6,455 nucleotides of DNA from JBNKHH01 sp050290245. Lineage in GTDB: Bacteria > Pseudomonadota > Alphaproteobacteria > Rhodobacterales > Rhodobacteraceae. The stretch spans positions 1 to 6,455 of the forward strand of contig JBNKHH010000001.1 of assembly GCA_050290245.1 (NCBI GenBank). The letters run 5' to 3'. The notes below the pieces were generated by a model that saw only the letters and a list, made by a program, of their open reading frames with translations, did no database searches and was not told where the DNA came from. This document shows positions 1 through 6,168 of the stretch, piece by piece; position 1 is the stretch's first letter; each line of letters begins with the position of its first letter. The translations under genes and the position numbers were made by a program.

Positions 1-64
1 GGCGCCGAACTCTTCCGTGGCGGTATCATGGAAGTGTTACAGAACAGCTATATCGAGCGCAGGC

Positions 65-80
65 GCACCGTCGACGGTGC
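65..80. promoter_or_regulatory. 16-bp perfect palindrome upstream of the phosphatase (candidate operator)
   Basis: GCACCGTCGACGGTGC equals its own reverse complement over all 16 bases. It lies 31 nt before the chosen phosphatase start (112), upstream of the Shine-Dalgarno AGGA at 100-103. With no loop, it fits a dimeric DNA-binding protein better than an RNA hairpin. A TATATC at 49-54 could be a -10 element just upstream, which would put the palindrome at the start of the transcript, but no matching -35 is visible. I do not recognise the regulator, and it is not a Pho box. The palindrome is certain; its regulatory role is inferred from its position. Confidence 0.45.
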
Positions 81-111
81 AGGAAATGCTACCCGCAACA
101 GGACGAATTCC

Positions 112-1611
112 ATGATCAAACACTCTCTGCTCTCCGTGTTGGCCTTGACGGCCGCCAGCGCCGTATCTGCTCAGGAACTGCCCACCATTCAAACTGACAG
201 CGACTGGTTCAAAGCCGGTGAGACCACCATCCAGGAACTTATCGCGCGCAAAGCCAATACCGGCAAAGCCAAGAACGTTATCCTGATGATCGCGGACGGC
301 AATGGTGTCGGCACCAACTACGCCACACGCCTCTATGTCGGTCAGCAGAAGGGTAAACTGGGCGAAGAAGAAGTCCTGCCCTACGAGACCTCGGATTACT
401 ACTCCGCACTGGTCAAGACCTACAACATCAACGCCCAGACCCCGGACTCGGCCCCGACCGCGGGCGCTATGAACACTGGTGTCAAGCAGCGTTTCAACCT
501 GATCAACCTGACCGGCGACGCGATCCACGATGACTGCTCGACAGTGGCTGGCAACGAACTGACCACCTTCGCAGAGATCGCCGAAGGCATGGACAAGTCG
601 GTTGGCATCGTGACCACCGCCCGCGTCACCCACGCGACCCCGGCGGCCGTCTACGCCAAGACCGCCAACCGCAACTGGGAAGACAGCGTGCCGGAAGGCT
701 GCACCGCCCAAAAGGACATCGCGGCGCAGATGATCGATTCCATGACCTCCGGCACGGTGGACATCGTTCTGGGGGGTGGCGCACGTCACTTTGTTCCCGA
801 GGGCCAGATCACCGGCAACGGCGGCAAGGGGCGCCGCAAGGACGGTTTGAACCTGGTGGCATCCGCCGGTGAGGCAGGCATCCAGTACGTCTCCAACCTG
901 GAAGAACTGAATGCCGTCGACATGTCCAAGCCGATCCTCGGTCTGTGGACCGACAGCCACGTCTCCTATGAAGCAGACCGTCCGGAAACCGAGCCGTCGC
1001 TGACCGACATGACCCGTAAGGCGATCGAGTTCCTGAGCCAGAACGATGAAGGCTTCTATCTGGAAATCGAGGCAGGCCGCGTCGACCACGCCAACCACGC
1101 TGGCAACTTTGCCCGCACCGCCGCCGATGGCAAGATCTGGACCGAGGCCGTGGCTCTGGCCGACGAGCTGACCAATGACGAGGACACCCTCATCATCGTC
1201 ACCGCCGACCACGAGCACGCCATCGCCTTCAACGGCTATTGTGGTCGCGGCACCCCGATCCACGGCCTGTGCTACGGCATTTCGAAGACCGGCGACAAGC
1301 ACTCGGACGAGCTGCGCCTCGCCGACGACGGCAAGCCCTATTCGGTCATCACCTATACCAACGGTTCGGGCACCATTTTGAAGCAAAGTGAAGGCGAGAA
1401 TGATTTCTCCGGCTCCCGTCCGGACGTAACTCAGGAAGAAGCCACCGATCTTGACTACCTCCAGCAGGCGCTGATCCCGATGTCCTCGGAAACCCACTCG
1501 GGCGAGGATGTTGCCGTCTACGCCAAGGGCCCGTGGGCGCACCTGATCGACGGCACGCTGGAGCAGAACGTGATCTTCCACGTGATGAACCACGCGATCA
1601 ACGCCGAATAA
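112..1611 (+). CDS. phoA: Secreted alkaline phosphatase (PF00245), animal-like active site
   Basis: Hydrolyses phosphate monoesters outside the cytoplasmic membrane, using two zinc ions and usually one magnesium. The 499-aa product starts with a Sec signal peptide (MIKHSLLSVLALTAASAVSA, probable cleavage after residue 20). The frame is open further upstream to ATG 28 and to the window edge. ATG 112 is preferred because the signal peptide begins there and AGGA at 100-103 is 8 nt upstream. All core residues are present: Asp62, nucleophile Ser113 in PDSAPTAG, Thr176, phosphate-binding Arg187, Glu320, Asp325, His329, Asp366-His367 in TADHEHA, and His462 in ETHSGED. The positions equivalent to E. 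coli Asp153 and Lys328 are His174 and His326, as in mammalian enzymes, and the RPDVT and EDVAVYAKGP stretches are also animal-like. Four cysteines (142, 197, 377, 387) could form disulfides. Length is normal for the family. The gene appears monocistronic because a terminator follows. No convincing Pho box is seen. Confidence 0.95.
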   Translation: MIKHSLLSVLALTAASAVSAQELPTIQTDSDWFKAGETTIQELIARKANTGKAKNVILMIADGNGVGTNYATRLYVGQQKGKLGEEEVLPYETSDYYSALVKTYNINAQTPDSAPTAGAMNTGVKQRFNLINLTGDAIHDDCSTVAGNELTTFAEIAEGMDKSVGIVTTARVTHATPAAVYAKTANRNWEDSVPEGCTAQKDIAAQMIDSMTSGTVDIVLGGGARHFVPEGQITGNGGKGRRKDGLNLVASAGEAGIQYVSNLEELNAVDMSKPILGLWTDSHVSYEADRPETEPSLTDMTRKAIEFLSQNDEGFYLEIEAGRVDHANHAGNFARTAADGKIWTEAVALADELTNDEDTLIIVTADHEHAIAFNGYCGRGTPIHGLCYGISKTGDKHSDELRLADDGKPYSVITYTNGSGTILKQSEGENDFSGSRPDVTQEEATDLDYLQQALIPMSSETHSGEDVAVYAKGPWAHLIDGTLEQNVIFHVMNHAINAE

Positions 1612-1632
1612 CCCGCGATCGACGAAACTCCG

Positions 1633-1660
1633 AAGGGCCCTGCGACACCGGGGCCCTTTT
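1633..1660 (+). terminator. Intrinsic terminator after the alkaline phosphatase
   Basis: An 8-bp perfect stem AAGGGCCC (1633-1640) / GGGCCCTT (1651-1658) encloses a 10-nt loop and ends in TTTT (1657-1660). It begins 21 nt after the phosphatase stop. The stem is GC-rich and the T-run short, as is common in GC-rich genomes. It should uncouple the phosphatase from the operon starting at 1716. Confidence 0.85.
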
Positions 1661-1677
1661 GCCTTCCTCAAGAAGGC
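1661..1677. repeat. Second small hairpin abutting the terminator
   Basis: GCCTTC (1661-1666) and GAAGGC (1672-1677) form a perfect 6-bp stem with a CTCAA loop, starting on the base after the terminator's last T. No T-run follows on either strand, so it is not a terminator by itself. It would lie near the start of, or just upstream of, the ABC operon transcript. It could be chance. Confidence 0.4.
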
Positions 1678-1715
1678 CCATCCTACCACCACCCGCCGCC
1701 TGAAGGAGCTACACA

Positions 1716-2135
1716 ATGCTCACACGCCGCAGATTCGTGACAACCGCGCTGGCAGCGCCGTTTCTGGCCCGCCCCGCAATGGCTGACGAAGAACCGATCA
1801 AGCTGCGTACCCTGTACCACCGTCAGGCGATTTCAGATTTTGCCAAAGCCAATGAGGGCGAGCGCCTCGCCATCGAAGGCTACATGGCGCCGCCGCTCAA
1901 GGCTGAGAGCAATTTTTTCGTCCTGACGCGGCGCCCGATGGCCGTATGCCCGTTCTGCGAGACCGAGGCAGAATGGCCGAGCGATATCGTCGCCGTCTAC
2001 ACCAAGAGGATCGTGAATGTCGTTCCGTACAACGTTAAGATCGTCGCGTCCGGTGTGCTGGAGTTGACCCCCTATAAGGACCCCGAAACCGGTTTCGTTA
2101 GCCTCGTTAGGCTGATGGACGCGAGTTTTGTCTGA
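1716..2135 (+). CDS. Tat-exported small protein with CPFC motif, DUF3299-like, metal-cassette partner
   Basis: A 139-aa exported protein of unproven function. Residues 1-23 look like a twin-arginine signal: TRRRFV at 3-8, a short hydrophobic stretch, and probable cleavage after AMA (23), giving a mature domain of about 116 aa. That domain has a pattern like DUF3299 proteins: a small beta-rich fold with GYMAPP (55-60), a hydrophobic strand NFFVL (66-70), then Cys78-Pro-Phe-Cys81, which could bind metal or be redox active. Tat export would suit a protein that folds or takes up a cofactor in the cytoplasm. AAGGAG at 1703-1708, 7 nt before ATG, fixes the start. It is the first gene of an operon, with the ABC ATPase starting 3 nt after its stop. 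DUF3299 genes occur beside similar ABC/FtsX pairs such as the zinc-linked zrg cluster of Vibrio. The family assignment is by pattern only; the export call is stronger. Confidence 0.75.
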   Translation: MLTRRRFVTTALAAPFLARPAMADEEPIKLRTLYHRQAISDFAKANEGERLAIEGYMAPPLKAESNFFVLTRRPMAVCPFCETEAEWPSDIVAVYTKRIVNVVPYNVKIVASGVLELTPYKDPETGFVSLVRLMDASFV

Positions 2136-2138
2136 TCC

Positions 2139-2825
2139 ATGGGACTACCTCTCTCGATCTCTGGCCTGACTGTTCACGGCGACAACGGCCGTGTGCTGCT
2201 GTCGCTGCCGAAACTGGAACTGCCCGCCGGGGCTCTGGTCGGAATCCAGGGCCCGTCCGGTGCGGGCAAATCGACCCTGCTATATGCCTTGGCCGGACTA
2301 CTTGACGCACAAGGGGTGATCCGCTGGGGCAAAGAGGAAATCCTGCACCTGCCTGTCGGCAAACGTACCCGCTTTCGCGCGGAAAACATCGGCATGATCT
2401 TTCAGGACTTCCTGCTGTTCGAGGAACTCGATGCCGCGGCCAACGCTGCGCTTGTCGCCATGTTCCACCCCCGACGCGAGCGTGCAGCGTTGCGTGCGAG
2501 GGCGGCAGACTGGCTCGATTTCCTCGGGCTCGGCGGGCGGGCGCAAGATCGCACCGTGGCCAGCTTTTCGGGCGGCGAACGCCAACGCACGGCCATCGCC
2601 CGCGCGATGGCGACGAATGCGCCGGTGTTGCTGGCGGATGAACCGACCGCAAGCCTCGACAGGGTCGCCGCCGACGCACTGATCGAAGACCTGATCACCG
2701 CCGCGCGACGCGACGGTACCACTCTGGTCGCCGTCAGCCATGACCCGGCGATGATCGCCCGCATGGACCGCGTGTTGACCATTGTCGACGGTATTGCGAC
2801 CGTCAACCGGGAGAGCGCTGCATGA
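2139..2825 (+). CDS. ABC transporter ATP-binding protein, LolD/MacB type
   Basis: A 228-aa cytoplasmic ATPase that should drive the FtsX-like permease encoded next. All ABC motifs are intact: Walker A GPSGAGKST (38-46), Q-loop Gln89 in MIFQD, signature FSGGE (143-147), Walker B VLLADE (163-168), D-loop ASLD (171-174) and switch His201 in VSHDP. Length and sequence fit the LolD/MacB/FtsE group, which power mechanical work on periplasmic substrates or extraction from the membrane rather than simple import. The start lies 3 nt after the preceding stop with no evident Shine-Dalgarno, so translation is probably coupled. Its stop overlaps the permease start by 4 nt (ATGA). The substrate cannot be read from this subunit; the neighbours hint at metal. 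Confidence 0.93.
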   Translation: MGLPLSISGLTVHGDNGRVLLSLPKLELPAGALVGIQGPSGAGKSTLLYALAGLLDAQGVIRWGKEEILHLPVGKRTRFRAENIGMIFQDFLLFEELDAAANAALVAMFHPRRERAALRARAADWLDFLGLGGRAQDRTVASFSGGERQRTAIARAMATNAPVLLADEPTASLDRVAADALIEDLITAARRDGTTLVAVSHDPAMIARMDRVLTIVDGIATVNRESAA

Positions 2826-4132
2826 CCCCCTGGGACACCCTTCCCGCGCTGGCACAGGATATCGCGCTGACGGCCCTTCTGCTTTCCCCTTCGCTCTTGG
2901 TTGGCGTCCTCGTCTTGCGAGGCTATGCGCCCTGGACGCTGGTCTGGGCGATCCTGCGGCGGTTTCGCGTAGCCTCCGCGCTGTTCATCCTGCTGATCGC
3001 CATATCGGTCGGAATGGGAATCGGCCTTCTGGCACAGGAACGCGGGCTGCGGCGCGGCACTGCGCAGGCGGCGGATAAATTCGACCTCGTGATCTCGGCG
3101 CCTGGCAGTGAGCTCAGCGTAATGATGGCCGCCGTCTTCCTGCAACCCACCGACATGCCGCTGCTGGACGGCGAAACCTACGCCGAAATCGCCAACCACG
3201 AAAACGTCTCGATCGCGGCCCCGCTTGCGTTCGGAGACAGCCTTGGACCGTCGCCGGTGATCGGGACCACGGCAGAGTTCGCGCGCTACCTGGCGGACGG
3301 GCAAATCGTTGGCCGCATGTGGCAGGACACCCACGAAGCGCTCGTTGGTGCCTTGGTCGATCTGCATGTCGGGGATGGCTTCGAACCCGCTCACGGCAGC
3401 GGAGACGCCGCCGAACACGACGCCCATAAAGGCGCGGACCTGACCGTTGTGGGCCGTCTCGCCCCCACCGGCACACCTTGGGACCGCGCCATTCTGCTGC
3501 CGATCGAAGCAGTATGGGAAGTTCACGGTCTTGCCAACGGTCACGCGCCCGAGAGAGGCGATCAGCTTGGCCCGCCCTTCGATCCAGCCTATTTTCCGGG
3601 CACGCCCGCTGTCGTTGTCCGGTCGGAGGCGCTTTGGGCAAACTACGCCCTTCGGTCCGAATTCACCCGCGATCGTGACACGATGGCCTTCTTCCCCGGC
3701 GCGGTCCTGTCACAACTGTACCGCGTCCTCGGCGACATCCGCCAGATCATGTCGCTGATGGCGCTGGTGGCGCAGATCCTTGTGGCCGCCGCCGTTCTGC
3801 TTGGGCTTTTCATCCTGTCCCGCCTGTTTCATCGGCAGATCGCCCTGCTGCGCGCACTCGGGGCACCGGCCCGTTTCGTTTTTGCCGTGGTCTGGTCGTT
3901 CGGCGCAGTGCTTCTTTTGGCCGGTGCCACCATCGGGCTGTGCACTGGTATCGGCGCAGCGACGATCCTTGCAAAGGTCGTAACCGCCCGCACCGACATT
4001 CTCGTTGCCGCGCCGTTGGGCTGGAGCGAGATCCACTTCCTCGCCGCCTTCGTTTCGGTGACGCTCGTCCTATCCCTTTTACCAGCCGTAATTATCTTGC
4101 GTCAGCCCGTCGTACCCGTCCTACGGGCGTGA
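2822..4132 (+). CDS. FtsX/MacB-like ABC permease with histidine-bearing periplasmic loop
   Basis: A 436-aa inner-membrane permease. Hydrophobic segments lie near residues 13-32, 50-71, 310-335, 351-384 and 404-426. A large soluble domain sits between the second and third, and the last three resemble the C-terminal FtsX domain (HRQIALLRALGAPARFVF at 337-354 is the typical cytoplasmic coupling loop). MacB/LolC-type permeases usually have four segments, so the N-terminal one is extra or only membrane-associated. The large domain carries a loop at about 182-241 with His182, 191, 199, 202, 235 and 241 among acidic residues, suggesting metal contact. GTPWDRAILLP (217-227) and VWEVHGL (231-237) follow the pattern of metal-associated FtsX permeases as I recall them. 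The ATGA overlap and GGGAG at 2809-2813 support the start. No periplasmic adaptor gene is present. No strong terminator follows. Confidence 0.88.
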   Translation: MTPWDTLPALAQDIALTALLLSPSLLVGVLVLRGYAPWTLVWAILRRFRVASALFILLIAISVGMGIGLLAQERGLRRGTAQAADKFDLVISAPGSELSVMMAAVFLQPTDMPLLDGETYAEIANHENVSIAAPLAFGDSLGPSPVIGTTAEFARYLADGQIVGRMWQDTHEALVGALVDLHVGDGFEPAHGSGDAAEHDAHKGADLTVVGRLAPTGTPWDRAILLPIEAVWEVHGLANGHAPERGDQLGPPFDPAYFPGTPAVVVRSEALWANYALRSEFTRDRDTMAFFPGAVLSQLYRVLGDIRQIMSLMALVAQILVAAAVLLGLFILSRLFHRQIALLRALGAPARFVFAVVWSFGAVLLLAGATIGLCTGIGAATILAKVVTARTDILVAAPLGWSEIHFLAAFVSVTLVLSLLPAVIILRQPVVPVLRA

Positions 4133-4248
4133 CGATTGTTGATCTGTCCTAAGTAAAGCCGACATTGGCAAAAATCGCAGCGAACGACTGCTTTCCGCCC
4201 GACCGGCTTCGCTTGAGCTACGCATTGGCTCCGCTCAGCGGGCCTTGA
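4133..4248. other. Intergenic stretch with small inverted repeats, no gene seen
   Basis: No credible coding frame. Small symmetric elements are GCAG/CTGC (4177-4180, 4188-4191), TGAGC/GCTCA (4214-4218, 4233-4237) and an 11-nt palindrome CCGCT-C-AGCGG (4231-4241). The segment at 4156-4200 resembles degenerate intergenic debris I recall from Rhodobacterales genomes, which is a memory-based impression. It may hold the 3' end of the permease operon transcript, but no T-rich terminator is visible. Confidence 0.4.
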
Positions 4249-4584
4249 CCACAACCCACTCAACAGAAAGAAACAGGAACGGATTCTACACCTGAACGGC
4301 CCGGATCAGGGGGCAACGTCAAACGCCGCAGCGTGGACATCTTCACCTCCTACAAAGAAATCATGAAGCAATTCGGGCGTAGTCCTTTGTCGTGGGAAAA
4401 GTTCAATGCTCGCATCAATCGGCTCAAAAAAGAGCCGCATGGATCGATACTAACCGGCAGTCGAACAGGTTGGTATGAGTTCACAGTGTAGATGATACGC
4501 GGATACGTCCGACTACGTGCAGCTCAGAACGGTGTAATGCTTGATGCTGATCATCCCAGGGCTTTCAAGAAGCTGGAGCAGTGA
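4249..4584 (+). pseudogene. C-terminal remnant of a probable AAA-type ATPase, broken by a TAG
   Basis: One frame reads continuously from 4249 to TGA 4582-4584 apart from a single TAG at 4489-4491. Conceptual translation includes RRSVDIFTSYKEIMKQFGRS, then SWEKFNARINRLKKE, then HGSILTGSRTGWYEF, the stop, then MIRGYVRLRA and RAFKKLEQ. Protein-like composition continues across the TAG in the same frame, so the stop looks like a point mutation (for example from AAG) in an older gene. The pattern resembles the winged-helix C-terminus of standalone bacterial ATPases with P-loop N-termini. No P-loop or N-terminal part is present; an in-frame TGA at 4246-4248 closes the frame upstream. GC is about 50% (119 of 240 bases at 4321-4560), far below the flanking genes, suggesting foreign origin. 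A short live ORF from ATG 4363 (42 codons) is possible but lacks a good ribosome site. The family assignment is tentative. Confidence 0.5.
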
Positions 4585-4664
4585 CACATCTTGAAGTGGG
4601 GATGCGGGTTAGGTTCCACCATTGCGGAAGAACCAACTTCTGTGGGGGCCTCTCTGGGACCGCC

Positions 4665-4710
4665 CGCCGCCGAATTCCGTGTCGTCTGGATCGGCTGGAG
4701 TTCGGCGGCG
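4665..4710 (+). repeat. Long intergenic hairpin, 15-bp stem
   Basis: CGCCGCCGAA (4665-4674) is the exact reverse complement of TTCGGCGGCG (4701-4710). Pairing continues inward to 4679/4696 with three more Watson-Crick pairs and two G-U pairs, giving a 15-bp stem around a 16-nt loop. The wobbles work only in plus-strand RNA; the minus strand would have A-C mismatches there. It lies between the ATPase relic and the end of the convergent gene at 4749. No T-run follows directly, so it could be a transcript-end stabiliser, part of a terminator or an uncharacterised RNA. Confidence 0.55.
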
Positions 4711-4733
4711 TCACGGGCGATTTCGGCTGGAGT
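4691..4733. repeat. 11-bp direct repeat TCGGCTGGAGT, two copies
   Basis: TCGGCTGGAGT occurs at 4691-4701 and again at 4723-4733, a 32-bp period. The first copy overlaps the loop and right arm of the 4665-4710 hairpin. It may be a small duplication scar, with no further copy in this intergenic region. Confidence 0.5.
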
Positions 4734-4747
4734 CGCGAAAGGTTTTT
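4721..4747 (+). terminator. Weak candidate terminator for plus-strand transcripts
   Basis: TTTCG (4721-4725) pairs with CGAAA (4736-4740), followed by GG and TTTTT (4743-4747). The stem is only 5 bp, so alone it would be weak. With the stronger hairpin at 4665-4710 just upstream, it may end plus-strand transcription before the convergent gene. Low confidence. Confidence 0.25.
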
Positions 4748-4748
4748 C

Positions 4749-6089
4749 TTATGCCGAAGGTGGCGGCAGTAGCTCGTCGGTGCGGGCGAGATGGCGCTGG
4801 AACCAGGTGCCTGCCATTTCGGTGACGACGTCCATTTCGCCCGGTCCTTCGAAGAGGTGCCCGGCGCCGGGCACGATGCGCAGGAGTTTTTCGCAGGTGA
4901 GTTGGGCGAGGGCGGTGCGGTTCAGGTCTAGAACCTGCGTGTCACTGCCCCCGACGATCAGGAGTGTCGGCGCGCTGACCTCGCTCAGACGTGACCCGGC
5001 CAGGTCGGGGCGTCCGCCGCGTGAAACCACGGCCGCGATACGCTCACCGAGTTCGGCGGCGGCCTGAAGAGCCGCGGCAGCTCCGGTGCTGGCGCCGAAC
5101 AGGCCGAGAGGAAGACCGGCCAGTTCCGGTTTGGACGCGATCCAGAGATCGGCCTGAAGCAGGCGGTCGGCAAGCAGCGGGATGTCGAAGACGTTTCGCC
5201 GGTCGGCTGCCTCGTCCGGGGTCAGAAGGTCCATCAGGAGCGTGGCGAAGCCGATTTCGTTCAGCCTGGCAGCGACCTCGCGGTTGCGGGGGCTGTGGCG
5301 GCTTGATCCACTGCCGTGGGCAAAGAGGATGATGCCAAGCGTGTCAGGCGGCACAACCAGATCGCCTTGGAGGCCGAGCGATCCTATCGTGGCCGTGCGG
5401 CTGAGTGTCGTGCCGGCGGCGGGCGTCCCTTCCACTGTCCAGGCCCTGCGCAGGTAGTCGACGGTCTCTTCGTCGCTGAGTTGACGAAAGTCGGCATAGG
5501 CGCCGCCGACGCCTCTGAACCAGGGATCGGCAACCAGGCAGATGACGTCGTCCGCCAGTTCCTGAAGGACGGGAATTTCCGAGGCGGGGGCGACCGGAAT
5601 GGCGATCACGACGCGGGCTGCGCCCCACCGCCTCAGCGCGATGAGGGCGGCTTTCATTGTGGTACCGGTTGCAAGGCCGTCATCAACGACGATTGCGGTT
5701 TTGCCCGCGGCGTCATTCCGACCCCTGTCGCCGATGTAGCGTTCGCGGCGGCGCTGCATTTCCTCGACCTGACGGCGGGTTTCGCGCTCAAGATATACCT
5801 GGTCAGCACCCGAGTGGCGCATGACCGTTTCGTTCACAATCCTTTCGGGAGGGTCGCCTTCGACGACGGCGGCGAGCGCGACCTCGGGGTTGGAGGGCGC
5901 GCCTATCTTGCGCACGAGGATCAGATCGAGCGGCGCGCCTAGGGCTTCGGCGACCTCGGCAGCGACCGGCACCCCGCCACGGGGCAGGGCGTAGACAAGG
6001 GGCGCGTGGTAGTCGCGTTTCAGGAGTTCGGCCGCGAGTTTCTGTCCGGCGTCGGAACGGTCTAGGAATGGAAGTTGTCTTTGTGCCAT
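4749..6089 (-). CDS. Phosphoribosyltransferase / dienelactone-hydrolase-like fusion protein
   Basis: A 446-aa cytoplasmic two-domain protein. Residues 1-217 form a type I phosphoribosyltransferase domain: PRGG (36-39), a cis-Pro loop region VRKIG (59-63), and the PRPP-binding motif IVVDDGLATGTT (133-144). Residues 235-436 form an alpha/beta hydrolase of the dienelactone hydrolase type: FAHGSGSS (256-263) for the oxyanion region, nucleophile Ser334 in GASTG, probable acid Asp383 in VGGSD, and His411 in GAGHLF. Both active sites look intact, so both domains may be catalytic; substrates are unknown. The same pairing, at nearly the same length, is how I recall Rv0571c of the mycobacterial DosR regulon. 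Start chosen at 6089 because family homology begins near FLDRSDAG (8-15). An upstream in-frame ATG (6161) would add 24 unrelated residues across the candidate promoter. The ribosome site is poor (GGGGGG 4 nt upstream). It is divergent from the Lon-like gene, hinting at a stress role. Confidence 0.88.
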   Translation of the reverse strand: MAQRQLPFLDRSDAGQKLAAELLKRDYHAPLVYALPRGGVPVAAEVAEALGAPLDLILVRKIGAPSNPEVALAAVVEGDPPERIVNETVMRHSGADQVYLERETRRQVEEMQRRRERYIGDRGRNDAAGKTAIVVDDGLATGTTMKAALIALRRWGAARVVIAIPVAPASEIPVLQELADDVICLVADPWFRGVGGAYADFRQLSDEETVDYLRRAWTVEGTPAAGTTLSRTATIGSLGLQGDLVVPPDTLGIILFAHGSGSSRHSPRNREVAARLNEIGFATLLMDLLTPDEAADRRNVFDIPLLADRLLQADLWIASKPELAGLPLGLFGASTGAAAALQAAAELGERIAAVVSRGGRPDLAGSRLSEVSAPTLLIVGGSDTQVLDLNRTALAQLTCEKLLRIVPGAGHLFEGPGEMDVVTEMAGTWFQRHLARTDELLPPPSA

Positions 6090-6132
6090 GGCACCCCCCG
6101 TCGATACGCGCGCCCACGAGCAAATCGGGGCT

Positions 6133-6141
6133 CGTATAGCA
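6133..6141 (-). promoter_or_regulatory. Candidate extended -10 for the fusion gene
   Basis: Reading the minus strand, TGCTATACG gives a TGn-TATACG extended -10-like element. A start about 7 nt downstream would leave a leader of about 35 nt before the start codon at 6089. No good -35 hexamer is found at 16-18 nt spacing, which is tolerable for extended -10 promoters. Weak call. Confidence 0.3.
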
Positions 6142-6168
6142 AGCGGACGCCGTGCGGCCATTGATGGT

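Noticed and set aside
34..55. Possible Pho box upstream of the phosphatase
   Set aside because: Aligned to the 11-mer Pho repeats it matches only about half the positions, no better than chance.
28..111. Upstream start ATG 28 for the phosphatase
   Set aside because: It would bury the Sec signal peptide behind 28 mostly polar, charged residues, and the ATG at 112 has its own ribosome site.
37..1716. 559-codon open frame on the minus strand across the phosphatase
   Set aside because: It mirrors the phosphatase codon pattern in a GC-rich gene. The plus-strand product has every catalytic residue, and the minus-strand product matches nothing I recognise.
2402..3544. 380-codon minus-strand open frame across the ABC ATPase and permease
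   Set aside because: It spans the junction of two clearly coding plus-strand genes and has low-complexity, arginine-rich content typical of antisense shadows.
4115..4127. CCCGT-CCT-ACGGG hairpin at the end of the permease gene as a terminator
   Set aside because: Stem of only 5 bp with a 3-nt loop, inside the coding sequence and without a T-run.
4420..4437. CGGCTC-AAAAAA-GAGCCG hairpin in the ATPase relic
   Set aside because: It falls within the protein-like frame (Arg-Leu-Lys-Lys-Glu-Pro), so the symmetry is more simply explained by codons. No T-run follows.
4591..5067. 158-codon plus-strand open frame starting in the intergenic region
   Set aside because: More than half overlaps the 3' end of the minus-strand hydrolase domain, and the rest has low-complexity Ser/Ala/Gly content with no domain.
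5316..5942. 208-codon plus-strand open frame inside the fusion gene
   Set aside because: It lies opposite the phosphoribosyltransferase domain, whose motifs are unmistakable, and shows no recognisable domain.
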